A stretch of DNA of 64,000 nt from an uncultured Draconibacterium sp. Lineage in GTDB: Bacteria > Bacteroidota > Bacteroidia > Bacteroidales > Prolixibacteraceae. Shown one piece after another: positions 37,568 through 47,308 of this stretch. The stretch lies in the NCBI GenBank assembly GCA_947492175.1, contig CANLMQ010000005.1:158011-222010 (forward strand), read 5' to 3'. Under the pieces are notes generated by a model. That model did not search any database. It was not told where the DNA came from and saw nothing but the letters and a program-made list of their open reading frames with translations. The position numbers and the translations under genes are program-made. Each line of letters starts with the position of its first letter. The stretch's first letter is position 1.

Positions 37568-38926
37568 TTACTTTTTTTGTTTACTATACGAGTACTCTGA
37601 AAAAGCCGGAAATTCTTTTTCTTTTCCTAAAACATTTTTGTTGACTTTAACAAGCCTATTTTTTACTTTTCCGTTTACTTTATCCAGGTTCTTTCGCTTT
37701 TTGAAAGCCCATTCATAAGCTTTCATTCCTGCATTCCAGCTTATGCCGTTATTGTTTTGTTCAACGCTCTTTCGCCGGTTTTGCAATAATAAATCGTGCA
37801 GCGGAATTTTAACAGGACAAACATCAGTACAGGCACCACATACCGTACAGGCAAAACTAAGGTGGTTGAATTTATCAAAACCTTTCAGAAACGGTGTAAT
37901 TACTGATCCAATGGGACCACTGTACGTTGTATTATAAGTATATCCACCCACATTTTTATAAATAGGACAGGTGTTCAGGCAAGCGCCGCACCGAATACAT
38001 TTTAAAGCTTCGAAATGTTTTTCTTCGGCCGCAATTTTGGTACGCCCGTTATCCAGTAAAACAACTATCATTTTTTCGGGTCCATTATCTTCCGCACTTT
38101 TTTTAGGCCCGGTTAATAATGAATTATATACTGTAAGCTGCTGTCCGGTTCCCAATGTAGCAAGCAATGGAAACATCAATTGTAAATCGTTTATCGACGG
38201 TATTACTTTTTCAATTCCGGCAATTACAATATGTATTTTCGGAAAAGAAACCGACATAAAACCATTACCTTCGTTTTCGGTTAATGCTACACCGCCCACA
38301 TCGGCAACTAAAAAGTTAGCACCGGTAATACCAATTTCTGCCGAAGTAAATTTTTCGCGTAACACTTTACGTACAAAAAGTGTTAGTTCTGTAGGTGAGG
38401 CTTCGGCAGGAGTTTTAAACTCTTTATGAAAAAGCGCCGCAACATCTTCTTTCGATTTATGCATTGCCGGCGTTAGAATATGATACGGTTTTTCTCCGGC
38501 TACCTGAACAATAAATTCGCCTAAATCGGTTTCAACAGGATCAAAACCTGCTTTTTCCAAATTTTCGTTCAGTTCAATTTCTTCCGAAATCATCGACTTG
38601 CTTTTTACCACAAGCTTTGCATTGTTCTCCGATGCAACTTTTATAATTTCCGAAACCGCCTCTTCACCGTTTCGTGCCCAAACAACGTCAATTCCGTTAT
38701 TTATGGCATTCTTTTCAAATTCTTCGAGATATCCGGCTAAATCAGAAACAACTTTTTTCTTTAAATAAGAAGCCCGTTGTTTGGCCAAATCCATATTTCT
38801 AAAGCGAAGTTTTCCATTTGCAACCGCCTGATCGTATTTCGATATATTAAAATTTAATGTTCTGCGGTGTTTTTTATCAAACGCAATTTTAGAATCTTCA
38901 AGAAATATGTTTTTTAGTTTACTCAT
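37568..38926 (-). CDS. lutB: LutB-like iron-sulfur protein (LUD domain)
   Basis: The 452-aa protein has a LUD domain (~60-300: AINNGIDVVWARNGEEAVSEI, KSMISEEIELNENLEKAG, ILTPAMHKSKEDVAALFHK) followed by two [4Fe-4S] motifs, CIRCGACLNTCPIYKNVGG and CTVCGACTDVCPVKIPL. LutB oxidises L-lactate together with LutA and LutC in other bacteria. Neither partner is in this window, so it may pair with genes elsewhere or serve another electron transfer. Its ATG overlaps the rpiB stop by one base (TAATG), and an Rrf2 regulator gene follows. Confidence 0.85.
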   Translation of the reverse strand: MSKLKNIFLEDSKIAFDKKHRRTLNFNISKYDQAVANGKLRFRNMDLAKQRASYLKKKVVSDLAGYLEEFEKNAINNGIDVVWARNGEEAVSEIIKVASENNAKLVVKSKSMISEEIELNENLEKAGFDPVETDLGEFIVQVAGEKPYHILTPAMHKSKEDVAALFHKEFKTPAEASPTELTLFVRKVLREKFTSAEIGITGANFLVADVGGVALTENEGNGFMSVSFPKIHIVIAGIEKVIPSINDLQLMFPLLATLGTGQQLTVYNSLLTGPKKSAEDNGPEKMIVVLLDNGRTKIAAEEKHFEALKCIRCGACLNTCPIYKNVGGYTYNTTYSGPIGSVITPFLKGFDKFNHLSFACTVCGACTDVCPVKIPLHDLLLQNRRKSVEQNNNGISWNAGMKAYEWAFKKRKNLDKVNGKVKNRLVKVNKNVLGKEKEFPAFSEYSYSKQKK

Positions 38927-39378
38927 TAACAGTCAATCGGAATCTGATCTATTCTGCGGGCATGTCGACCTCCTTCAAATTCTGCATTTAAAAAAGCGGT
39001 AACAATAGCCACAGCTTCTTCATCAGACACAAAACGTCCGGGTATAGCACAAATATTTGCATTATTATGCTGACGTGCCAATTCTGCAATTTCAGTATTC
39101 CAGCAAACACCTGAACGTACTCCCTGATGTTTGTTTGCGGCAATACTTATTCCTTGTCCGCTTCCGCAAAAGGTAATTCCTATTTCGTATTCACCTTTTT
39201 CAATGGCCTCACCAATCAGGTGTGCGTAAACCGGGTAATCAACACTTTCTTCTGAATAACATCCCAGGTCTTTATACTCGATATTGTTATCGGCAAGAAA
39301 TTTTATAATTACCTGTTTTTTTGCAAATCCGGCATGATCACTTGCCAGTGCAATTACTTTACCTTCTAAATGCTTCAT
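38926..39378 (-). CDS. rpiB: Ribose-5-phosphate isomerase B
   Basis: The 150-aa enzyme interconverts ribose-5-phosphate and ribulose-5-phosphate in the pentose phosphate pathway. ASDHAGFAKKQVIIKFL starts the fold, and FCGSGQGISIAANKH holds the catalytic Cys and the phosphate-binding loop; the ending FEGGRHARRIDQI is typical. It overlaps the LutB-like gene by one base downstream and follows the flippase gene. Confidence 0.95.
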   Translation of the reverse strand: MKHLEGKVIALASDHAGFAKKQVIIKFLADNNIEYKDLGCYSEESVDYPVYAHLIGEAIEKGEYEIGITFCGSGQGISIAANKHQGVRSGVCWNTEIAELARQHNNANICAIPGRFVSDEEAVAIVTAFLNAEFEGGRHARRIDQIPIDC

Positions 39379-39404
39379 CTTACAAAAATAATACTTTTTG
39401 ATAC

Positions 39405-40889
39405 TTATTTCTTTTTATTGATTTTAAATAAGCCTTGTATTTCACTTTTTTCAAACTGAAATATGATTAACAAGAACATACCTATAAAAATAGTATGGAA
39501 AGAATATTTTAATATTGGTTGATAGTCGTTTGTAAAGCGAGACAAAACATAAAGAATAGTTGCCCCTGCAAAATAACTTGCAATTCGTTTAATGTCGTAA
39601 GGAACCGGATAATGTTTTTGCCCCAGAAAATAGGAGAGGAGCATCATTACCAAAAAGCAGATAAATACTGCAATTGCTGATCCCATGTACCCAATTACCG
39701 GAATTAATACAATATTTAAAACCAGTGTAATTGCAGCTCCTATTAATGCCATATACGCACCAAAACGGGTTTTGTCGGTAAGTTTATACCAAAGCGAGAG
39801 GGTAAAATACATACCAAAAAACAAATTGGCCATTAAAATTATGGGAACCACTTTTAGTCCTTCATGGTATTTTGTATCAACTATAATTTTAATTACATCG
39901 ATATAAAGTACCATTCCAAGGAAAATTAACAAGCCAAAAATCACAAAGTATTTCATTACTGTGGCATATACTTTTGGATCGTCTTTTGAGCCATTTCGAG
40001 CAAAAAAGAAAGGTTCGAACGCATAGCGAAATGCCTGTATAAACATATTCATTAACACCGCCAGTTTGTAATTGGCCCCGTAAATACCGAGCTGAAACAT
40101 TGGATTCTGTTCTTCGGGAACCAAAAACGGAATTAAAACTTTATCGACATTCTGGTTAATCATTCCGGTTAATCCCACAATTAAAATAGGGAAACCGTAG
40201 CTCAGCATCTGGCGTAAAAGCTTTTTGTCGAATACAAACGAAACGCGGAATATTTCCGGTAACAATAGAATCAGTGTAATAACCGATGCCAGCAGGTTTG
40301 AAATAAAAACATATCCCACACCAATATCAGCTGAATAAACTACATTAATAATAGAATCGGGATTGTTTTCGAGTAAACGAGGACAAAGCGATATAAAAAA
40401 CAGGTTAAATCCGATATTGAATCCAATAAATACAAACTTAACCGCAGCAAATTTTATGGGCCGGTTATTTAAACGTAAACGTGCAAAAGGAATGGCTGTA
40501 AAAGCATCTATTGCAAGAATTACAGCAAACCATGAAATGTACTCCGGATGATCAGGGTACCGGATCAAAGCTGCTATTTCGTGCCGAAAAACAGTAGCCA
40601 GCAAAACAAATGAAAACGAAGTAAAAAACAGCGAAATGATAGAAGTAGAATAAACATTTTCAGGGTTTTTACTTTTTGAGGCAAACCTAAAATACGAAGT
40701 TTCCATACCATAGGTTAACAAAACCAGTAAAAATGCCACATACGCGTACATATTGGTTACCACACCGTATTCGCCAGGTAAAAACATAAACGAATAATAG
40801 GGTACCAGCCACCAATTCAAAAAGCGGCCAACAATGCTGCTGACTCCATAAATGGCAGTGTCGCTTGCTAATTTTTTAAACGGATTCAA
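39405..40889 (-). CDS. Polysaccharide/lipid flippase (MATE/MVF-like, Wzx type)
   Basis: The 494-aa inner-membrane protein has about 14 hydrophobic helices. The start is TTG at 40889 (MNPFKKLASDTAIYGVSSIVGRFLNWW), 18 bases after a -7 element. The N-terminal phrase and YGFPILIVGLTGMINQNVDKVLI are typical of Bacteroidota oligosaccharide flippases (O-antigen or exopolysaccharide carriers). No glycosyltransferase genes are adjacent, so the substrate cannot be inferred. Confidence 0.87.
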   Translation of the reverse strand: MNPFKKLASDTAIYGVSSIVGRFLNWWLVPYYSFMFLPGEYGVVTNMYAYVAFLLVLLTYGMETSYFRFASKSKNPENVYSTSIISLFFTSFSFVLLATVFRHEIAALIRYPDHPEYISWFAVILAIDAFTAIPFARLRLNNRPIKFAAVKFVFIGFNIGFNLFFISLCPRLLENNPDSIINVVYSADIGVGYVFISNLLASVITLILLLPEIFRVSFVFDKKLLRQMLSYGFPILIVGLTGMINQNVDKVLIPFLVPEEQNPMFQLGIYGANYKLAVLMNMFIQAFRYAFEPFFFARNGSKDDPKVYATVMKYFVIFGLLIFLGMVLYIDVIKIIVDTKYHEGLKVVPIILMANLFFGMYFTLSLWYKLTDKTRFGAYMALIGAAITLVLNIVLIPVIGYMGSAIAVFICFLVMMLLSYFLGQKHYPVPYDIKRIASYFAGATILYVLSRFTNDYQPILKYSFHTIFIGMFLLIIFQFEKSEIQGLFKINKKK

Positions 40890-40906
40890 TTGTTTGAAAT
40901 TTTAGG

Positions 40907-40914
40907 CAAAGATA
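40907..40914 (-). promoter_or_regulatory. Candidate -7 element of the flippase gene
   Basis: CAAAGATA on the plus strand reads TATCTTTG on the minus strand, 18 bases before the TTG start at 40889. It is divergent from the element at 40966. Confidence 0.45.
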
Positions 40915-40965
40915 AAATCATTTAGTTTGTTGCATAAATTCAAAACAACCTTTATGCAATTAGTT

Positions 40966-40973
40966 TATATTTG
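40966..40973 (+). promoter_or_regulatory. -7 element of the glutaminyl cyclase gene
   Basis: TATATTTG fits TAnnTTTG, 21 bases before the ATG at 40995. The -33 region is weak. Confidence 0.5.
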
Positions 40974-40994
40974 AACTATTAAAATTTTAAATGA

Positions 40995-42071
40995 ATGAAA
41001 CGCAACCTTTTTCCGATAGTATTAATTTTATGCTTGTTTGTTACTTTTTTTTCGTGTTCAAACAAATCTACAAAACGTCCGCGTAAACCGGTTAGTTCAA
41101 TTACCTTAAAACCAAATAAAAACCAATTTATTTACGGCGAAAAAATATCGGTAAACGTAAAAACAAAATTGCGCGATGGTGAAATAAAAAACATCCAGGT
41201 ATATTTTCAAAATAAGCTGATAAAAGAATCAAAAGAGCTCGATTTTGTAATTGACAATGTGGAATTGGATGCTTTGGGACTTACCAATTTTAAAGTAAAC
41301 GCTGAAAAAACCGACGGACTTAAAAATACACGAATAAAAGCTGTAACAGTTTTATCAGATTTTCAACCAAAACAACTTACTTATCAGGTGCTTAACAACT
41401 ATCCTCATTTAAAAACATCGTATACACAGGGTTTGGAATATTACAATGGATATTTGTATGAAGGTACCGGAGAAAATGGTCATTCCAAATTATTAAAAGT
41501 AGACATTAAAACAGGAAAAGTTCTTCAGTCATTTAATATGGAGGACAAATATTTTGGTGAAGGAATTACCATATTAAACGATAAAATTTACCAACTTACT
41601 TACCACGCACAAAAAGGTTTTGTATACGACCTGGAAACATTTGCTGTAATCGACAGTTTTCAGTTTAAATCGCAACAAGGGTGGGGGCTTACAAACGACG
41701 GAACCAACCTGATAATGAGCGATGGAACCAATGTATTAACCTGGTTAAATCCAAATGATTTTTCGGTAATAAAAAAGCTGCAGGTAGCCAACGACCGTGG
41801 AACGATGAACGTATTAAACGAATTGGAATATATTGATGGAATAATTTATGCCAACATTTACACCACCGACCATATTGTAAAAATTGATGCTACTAACGGT
41901 AAAGTACTGGAAGAAATAAACATGGCCGGATTAATAAACATGTACCACAAACAAACCGACCGTATTGATGTATTAAACGGCATTGCCTACGACAAAGAAA
42001 ACAACCGAATGTATGTTACCGGAAAACTTTACCCACGTTTATTTGAAGTAGAATTTATTGAACCCAAATAG
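40995..42071 (+). CDS. Glutaminyl-peptide cyclotransferase (bacterial beta-propeller type), lipoprotein
   Basis: The 358-aa protein has a lipoprotein signal (MKRNLFPIVLILCLFVTFFSC; Cys21). The N-terminal ~25-125 is an Ig-like beta domain, and the rest is a beta propeller of the glutamine cyclase family (PHLKTSYTQGLEYYNGYLYEGTG, KYFGEGITILNDKIYQLTY, QGWGLTNDGTNLIMSDGT, LNGIAYD). The enzyme turns N-terminal glutamine of exported proteins into pyroglutamate. The N-terminal Ig-like domain is an addition to the propeller. A bidirectional terminator follows. Confidence 0.88.
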   Translation: MKRNLFPIVLILCLFVTFFSCSNKSTKRPRKPVSSITLKPNKNQFIYGEKISVNVKTKLRDGEIKNIQVYFQNKLIKESKELDFVIDNVELDALGLTNFKVNAEKTDGLKNTRIKAVTVLSDFQPKQLTYQVLNNYPHLKTSYTQGLEYYNGYLYEGTGENGHSKLLKVDIKTGKVLQSFNMEDKYFGEGITILNDKIYQLTYHAQKGFVYDLETFAVIDSFQFKSQQGWGLTNDGTNLIMSDGTNVLTWLNPNDFSVIKKLQVANDRGTMNVLNELEYIDGIIYANIYTTDHIVKIDATNGKVLEEINMAGLINMYHKQTDRIDVLNGIAYDKENNRMYVTGKLYPRLFEVEFIEPK

Positions 42072-42100
42072 AAATCAATAGCTTAATAGTCCGAAAAAAG

Positions 42101-42149
42101 AAAACCGAAACCAGTAGTTTTATTTATCAGCTACTGGTTTCGGTTTTTT
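42101..42149. terminator. Bidirectional terminator between the cyclase gene and ruvB
   Basis: The 17-bp perfect stem AAAACCGAAACCAGTAG / CTACTGGTTTCGGTTTT (42101-42117 / 42131-42147) has T at the plus end and A-rich sequence at the other side, so it can stop both convergent transcripts. Confidence 0.9.
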
Positions 42150-42189
42150 ATATCTGTTTTACAGTTTGAATTACAAACGTATTCTCTTC

Positions 42190-43212
42190 TTAAAAAAGAC
42201 TGGGAGAATCTCCGTATTTAACTTTTCCTAAATGTTTGTAAGCCAAATCGGTAACCTCTCTACCACGCGGAGTTCGTTTTATAAATCCCTCTTTTATTAA
42301 AAAGGGTTCGTAAACTTCCTCAATTGTTCCTGCATCTTCGCCAACTGCAGTTGCAATTGTAGTAATTCCAACCGGGCCACCTTTAAACTTATCTATAATT
42401 GCCGATAAGATACGGTTATCCATTTCATCCAGTCCGTGTTTATCGATATTTAAAGCCGACAGCGCATGACGTGTAATAGCCATATCAATTTTGCCGTTTC
42501 CTTTAACCTGGGCAAAATCGCGTACTCTTCGTAACAATGAATTTACAATACGTGGTGTACCACGGCTTCGAAAAGCTATCTCAGAAGCCGCCTCGTCGCT
42601 TATCTCTACCTTTAGAATACCAGCGGAACGTTTTACTATACCTGTTAAAATATCGGCATCGTAGTACTCCAGGTGCGATTTTATTCCAAACCTGGCACGA
42701 AGTGGAGAAGTTAATAAGCCGGAGCGTGTGGTAGCTCCAATTAATGTAAACGGATTAAGTTCCAATTGAACCGAGCGTGCACTTGGCCCTTTATCTATCA
42801 TTATATCAATTCGGAAATCTTCCATGGCCGAATACAAATACTCTTCAACAACAGGAGATAGACGATGAATTTCGTCGATAAAAAGAACATCACTTTCTTC
42901 AAGGTTAGTTAATAAACCTGCCAAATCTCCCGGTTTGTCCAAAACCGGTCCTGATGTAATTTTTATACCCACTCCCAATTCGTTGGCAATAATATTTGAT
43001 AAAGTAGTTTTACCCAGTCCCGGCGGACCATGTAATAATACATGATCGAGCGACTCGCCACGCATTTTAGCGGCAAGAACAAATATTTCGAGGTTTTCTA
43101 CAATTTGCTTTTGCCCGCTGAAATCGCTGAATTGCAAGGGTCTGAGTTGCTTATCCAACTCTTTTTCGTTATCTGCGTACGAATTTCCTCTTAAATCGAA
43201 ACTCTCCTCCAT
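42190..43212 (-). CDS. ruvB: Holliday junction branch-migration helicase RuvB
   Basis: The 340-aa AAA+ motor works with RuvA and RuvC on recombination junctions. Walker A is GPPGLGKTT (~60), Walker [10 protein letters not shown], sensor 1 [15 protein letters not shown] with the arginine finger, and the C-terminal winged helix has [21 protein letters not shown]. It is followed on the same strand by nothing in the window; the response-regulator gene precedes it by 9 bases. Confidence 0.97.
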   Translation of the reverse strand: MEESFDLRGNSYADNEKELDKQLRPLQFSDFSGQKQIVENLEIFVLAAKMRGESLDHVLLHGPPGLGKTTLSNIIANELGVGIKITSGPVLDKPGDLAGLLTNLEESDVLFIDEIHRLSPVVEEYLYSAMEDFRIDIMIDKGPSARSVQLELNPFTLIGATTRSGLLTSPLRARFGIKSHLEYYDADILTGIVKRSAGILKVEISDEAASEIAFRSRGTPRIVNSLLRRVRDFAQVKGNGKIDMAITRHALSALNIDKHGLDEMDNRILSAIIDKFKGGPVGITTIATAVGEDAGTIEEVYEPFLIKEGFIKRTPRGREVTDLAYKHLGKVKYGDSPSLF

Positions 43213-43221
43213 ATAATAAAT

Positions 43222-43593
43222 CTACGAAATAAACATTCGTATTTTTTCAATTAACTGATCAGCTGTAAAAGGCTTCGACAAGTATTCATTCATACCTGCA
43301 TCCAAACACTTCTGACGATCATTATCCAATGTATTGGCGGTAATAGCAATAATAGGTACCGGGGTTTCAGTACCGTTTTCTTTTTCAATTTTTCTGATCT
43401 CAGCAGTAATGGCATAACCATCCATTTCCGGCAGCATAAGATCCATTAATACCAAATCGAAAACCTGATTGGCAATTTTATGCATTGCATCGCGGCCATT
43501 CGCAACAGCGATTACGTTATAGTTATATTTCTTCAAATTAAACGTAACCACTTTTTGGTTTAAAATATTGTCTTCAACTAAAAGTATGTCCAA
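43222..43593 (-). CDS. Stand-alone response regulator receiver (CheY-like)
   Basis: The 123-aa protein is a single receiver domain: acidic pocket VEDN (E7, D8), phospho-acceptor Asp51 in LVLMDLMLPEMDG, Thr in IIAITANT and Lys in YLSKPF. There is no output domain, and the start is TTG (MDILLVEDNILNQKVV). A -7-like element (43622-43629) lies ~29 bases upstream. The gene is directly upstream of ruvB (9-base gap) and borders the proposed origin. A histidine kinase partner is not in the window; it could belong to a phosphorelay. Confidence 0.88.
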   Translation of the reverse strand: MDILLVEDNILNQKVVTFNLKKYNYNVIAVANGRDAMHKIANQVFDLVLMDLMLPEMDGYAITAEIRKIEKENGTETPVPIIAITANTLDNDRQKCLDAGMNEYLSKPFTADQLIEKIRMFIS

Positions 43594-44026
43594 ACTTCTA
43601 TTATTAGTATTCTTAATTAAACAAATATAAAAGTAATACTAGTAATAATATCCTGTTGACAGATGTTAATTTCTATTTGTTAGTTTTTGTTAAGATGAAG
43701 TAAACACTTTTTTTAGACGGTTTTCAACAGTTTTTCTACAAATAAATAGTTCTGAAGCAAGAATGTAACCATAGTTTTCAACAACTGTTAATAACGTAAT
43801 TTTACTGGGAAAGGACGATATTCACAAGTTCATATTGTGTGAATATGTTTCAATTAAAAAATCAAAAGAAAGCGATTGTTATTTATGATTTGCGGTTATA
43901 TGAAGAAAATTCTGAAATCAGCAAATTTTAACTTAAAAGATTATTTTTGTTTTTTTACCAGTTTATGAGCAGTTATTAACAATTGGTGAAAAATAAAGCG
44001 ATCTGTAAAATAGAAGATTAGAAAAA
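43594..44026. other. AT-rich intergenic region, candidate replication origin (oriC)
   Basis: No gene is visible in these 433 bases. The word TTATTAACA (TTAT..ACA like a DnaA box, TTATCCACA) occurs at 43786-43794 (minus) and 43973-43981 (plus), with a third copy just inside the next CDS (44050-44058, minus). TTTTCAACA occurs at 43721-43729 and 43775-43783. An AT-rich stretch lies at ~43921-43960. Genes on the left run mostly on the minus strand and on the right on the plus strand, mnmG is 4 kb away and parS-like sites follow. No exact TTATCCACA is present. Confidence 0.55.
43942..43949 (+). promoter_or_regulatory. Candidate -7 element of the DUF4175 operon
   Basis: TATTTTTG fits TAnnTTTG, 77 bases before the ATG at 44027. 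The -33 element is not clear. Confidence 0.4.
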
Positions 44027-47000
44027 ATGACAGAAAATTTCAACATACTTGTTAATAAACTCAATTCTTTCAGGATTAAGTACTATTCTTATCAATTGCT
44101 GAAAGGATTGGTTTTATCTGCAATTATATTGTTAGTATTATATACAGCTTTTTCACTGGTTGAATACTTTGTTTATTTAACGTCAGATTTGCGCAAAATT
44201 ATATTTTTTGGATTTATAATTTTTAGCAGTTTATTAATTATTCAGTTTATTGGTGTACCGGTATTACGTTTACTTAGTATTTTAAAACCCATCGATTTAA
44301 AATCATCTTCGTCGCTAATTCAGCAGCATTTTGATGATATAAAAGATAAATTACTGAACATTATTGAGTTAGCCGATCTTAACGAAAAAGAATATTCGAA
44401 CGATATTGTTTTGGCAAGTATCGATCAGAAAATTGAAGAATTAAAAATTTTTGATTTTAATGATGCTGTTCGGTTTAAAAATATATTAAATATAGGTATT
44501 TACCTTATTAGTAGTCTCATTATTTCGGCTGGTATATTTCTTATCAACAGAAATGTATATACAGATTCTACCAATCGTTTAATACATTACAATACAGAAT
44601 TTACAAAACCGGCACCTTTTGAATTTAAGCTTGAGAACAATTCATTAAAAGCAAAAAAGGGTGATGCATATATAATTAAGGTAAGTGCTGAAGGAGATGA
44701 AATTCCAAAGATTGTATATGTAAATATCGAGGGTAATAATTATTTGATGAAAACAGATGGAGCTGGTAGATACGAATTTGAAATGGCTTCGGTTATTAAT
44801 CCTGTGCATTTTTATTTTACCGATCTGAGATTCAATTCAGAAAAATACCAGCTGGAGTTGCTGCCAAAACCAGGTATAACAAATTTTAAAACCAGTATTT
44901 ATCCTCCTAAATATACAGGACTTCAAAACCAGGTATTTGATAATATTGGCGATATTCAGATTCCACATGGAACAAAGGTTAACTGGAGTTTTAATGGTAT
45001 TGATGTTGATTCGCTTTATTTGATGTTTGATGATTCGGTAAAACTTGCTGCAGTAACAGAAAGTGAAGTCTTTTATTGCGAAGAAAAATACTATAAATCA
45101 GGCACATATAATGTATTTGTTAAAAATAATGTTACAGAGCCTGAGCTCGCCTTGTCGTATTCTGTCGATGTAATTCCTGATCTTTTTCCTGAGATAGAAA
45201 TAATTCAGCTGGAAGACTCGATGCAGTTAACCCGCTTCTTTTTTAAAGGATTAATAGGTGATGATTATGGATTTTCAAATCTGCGGTTTCATTACAACAT
45301 CGATAATTCCGATTCTTCAGTTGTTATTCCTTTTGTAAAGTCAATGATTGATCAGGAATTTTATTTTACTTACGATTTTAAAGATCTTTCCGTACAGGAA
45401 GGTACGGTTTCTTATTATTTTTCGGTAACTGATAACGATGTTATAAATGGCTATAAAACAACTACTTCGAACAGCTATTCGTTTCAATTTCCGAATAGAG
45501 AAGAATTGATGGCCAATGAAACGGAAAGGTTTAAAAACATTGAAAAAATGTTTGAAGAAAGTCAGGTTCTGGCAAAAGAAATAAATGAGGATATAAAAAA
45601 TCTGCAATTTAAAAATATGGAGGCAAATACTTCAGAATGGGAAAAGTCGCAGATGGTTAACGACATTGTTCAAAAACAAAATAAACTGGAACAACTCTAC
45701 AATAAAATAAAAAAGGACAACGAGAGCCTGAATAATTATATGAATTCTTTTAACGAGCAGAGCGAAGAAATGATGGAAAAGCAACTGCAGATAGAAGAGC
45801 TTCTGGAGGAAGTATTTACTGATGAGTTAAAAGAATTAATGGAAGAATTTAATAAGCTGGCCGAAAATTTCGATAGTAAGAAGTTAAATCAGCTGGCAAA
45901 AGATATGGATCTTACTATGGAAGATCTTCAGAAGCAGTTGGATAAGAATCTTGAAATGCTCAAAAAATTAAAAATGGAGCAAAAAATACAAGATGTAATT
46001 GATGCAGTAAATAAGATCGCAGAAGAGGAAAATAAACTGGCTGAGGAGGTTAACAAAGAGAAAAATTTCGAGGAAGCAAAGGATTTAGTTGAGAAGCATA
46101 AAAAAGATTTGAAAGATCTTCAAAATCAAGTTAAAGAGACATTGGAAATGAATAATGAATTGGAAAATCCATTAAATTTTGATGATTTCAGTGAAAATTT
46201 TGATGATGTGGATAAAAGTATGGAAGACACCAAGGAAAATCTGGATAAAAAGAATAAAAAGAAGTCGTCTTCAGGTTTAAAAAATACTTCGGATAAAATG
46301 AAGAATATGGCATTTGGTATGCAACAAATGCTTGATATGAATAGTCAACAGCAAAATCAGGAAAATATTCAAAATCTCCGTCAAATATTAAGTAATCTTA
46401 TTTTACTTTCTTTTACACAAGAAGAAGTGTTGGTAGAAATGGAGGAAATCGATGCAAAAGATCCACGTTTAATAAGCCTGAATCAAAAACAAAAACAAAT
46501 TGTAGATCAGAGTAAAATTGTTCGCGACTCACTATATTCGCTGGCCATGCGTACACCTCAAATTACAAGTATGGTTAATAACGAGCTGGTTTCTATGGAG
46601 TTAAATCTGAATAAGGCGAAAGAGCAAATGGAGGAGGCGTTATTTTCAAATTCGCGTAGTAGTCAGCAATTTGTAATTACTTCGGCTAATAATATGGCTC
46701 TAATGTTAAACGAAGCGCTTGAAAACCTTGAAAAACAGCAGGCGAACAGTAAACCTGGAGATCAGCAATGTGAAAATCCGGGGCAGGGGAGTTCTGGAAT
46801 GGGTAATATGAAAGAGCAATCGGAAAGTATTAAACAACAGCTCCAGAAAATGATTGACCAGATGAAGAATGGAAAACAGGGGAAAATGAGCCAGCAAATG
46901 GGGCAAAGTTTAATGCAGCACGAAATGATGCAGCAAATGCTTCGCGATATGATGAACAACGGTAATATTGGAGAAGGTACCAAAAAGTCGCTAAAGCAAA

Positions 47001-47308
47001 TAGATGATCTGCTAGAACAAAATAGAAAGGAATTAATGAATAAATCAATAAATGCACAAACTATTTTAAGACAAAACTTAATAACTACTCGCTTGTTGGA
47101 AGCAGAAAAGGCAGAGAAGGAAAGAGAATTTGAAGATAAGCGAGAATCGGAAAGTGCAGAGGATTTTTACAGTAACCCTGTTAAATTTTTCGAGTATAAA
47201 GAAAAAGAAAATTACTCGATTGAATATTTAAACAAAAACTCGCATAAATTAAATAACTTTTACAACAAAAAGTACAAACAGTATTTGAATAATATACAAA
47301 CTAAATAG
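44027..47308 (+). CDS. DUF4175-like membrane protein with long coiled coil, 1093 aa
   Basis: Residues 1-170 have about three transmembrane helices (~25-47, 57-78, 148-168) with a basic loop between. Residues ~185-500 are beta-rich extracytoplasmic sequence (FKTSIYPPKYTGLQNQVFDN). From ~500 to the end the sequence is mostly helical coiled coil, rich in Glu, Lys, Gln and Met (QGSSGMGNMKEQSESIKQQL). In Bacteroidota this protein accompanies ybeY/mnmG but its function is not known. The shape suggests a membrane-tethered structural or sensor protein. It heads a plus-strand operon with 1-4 base overlaps. Confidence 0.75.
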   Translation: MTENFNILVNKLNSFRIKYYSYQLLKGLVLSAIILLVLYTAFSLVEYFVYLTSDLRKIIFFGFIIFSSLLIIQFIGVPVLRLLSILKPIDLKSSSSLIQQHFDDIKDKLLNIIELADLNEKEYSNDIVLASIDQKIEELKIFDFNDAVRFKNILNIGIYLISSLIISAGIFLINRNVYTDSTNRLIHYNTEFTKPAPFEFKLENNSLKAKKGDAYIIKVSAEGDEIPKIVYVNIEGNNYLMKTDGAGRYEFEMASVINPVHFYFTDLRFNSEKYQLELLPKPGITNFKTSIYPPKYTGLQNQVFDNIGDIQIPHGTKVNWSFNGIDVDSLYLMFDDSVKLAAVTESEVFYCEEKYYKSGTYNVFVKNNVTEPELALSYSVDVIPDLFPEIEIIQLEDSMQLTRFFFKGLIGDDYGFSNLRFHYNIDNSDSSVVIPFVKSMIDQEFYFTYDFKDLSVQEGTVSYYFSVTDNDVINGYKTTTSNSYSFQFPNREELMANETERFKNIEKMFEESQVLAKEINEDIKNLQFKNMEANTSEWEKSQMVNDIVQKQNKLEQLYNKIKKDNESLNNYMNSFNEQSEEMMEKQLQIEELLEEVFTDELKELMEEFNKLAENFDSKKLNQLAKDMDLTMEDLQKQLDKNLEMLKKLKMEQKIQDVIDAVNKIAEEENKLAEEVNKEKNFEEAKDLVEKHKKDLKDLQNQVKETLEMNNELENPLNFDDFSENFDDVDKSMEDTKENLDKKNKKKSSSGLKNTSDKMKNMAFGMQQMLDMNSQQQNQENIQNLRQILSNLILLSFTQEEVLVEMEEIDAKDPRLISLNQKQKQIVDQSKIVRDSLYSLAMRTPQITSMVNNELVSMELNLNKAKEQMEEALFSNSRSSQQFVITSANNMALMLNEALENLEKQQANSKPGDQQCENPGQGSSGMGNMKEQSESIKQQLQKMIDQMKNGKQGKMSQQMGQSLMQHEMMQQMLRDMMNNGNIGEGTKKSLKQIDDLLEQNRKELMNKSINAQTILRQNLITTRLLEAEKAEKEREFEDKRESESAEDFYSNPVKFFEYKEKENYSIEYLNKNSHKLNNFYNKKYKQYLNNIQTK

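Noticed and set aside
43594..44026. Classical DnaA boxes TTATCCACA
   Set aside because: No exact copy is present; only TTATTAACA/TTTTCAACA words, so the origin call is kept at moderate confidence.
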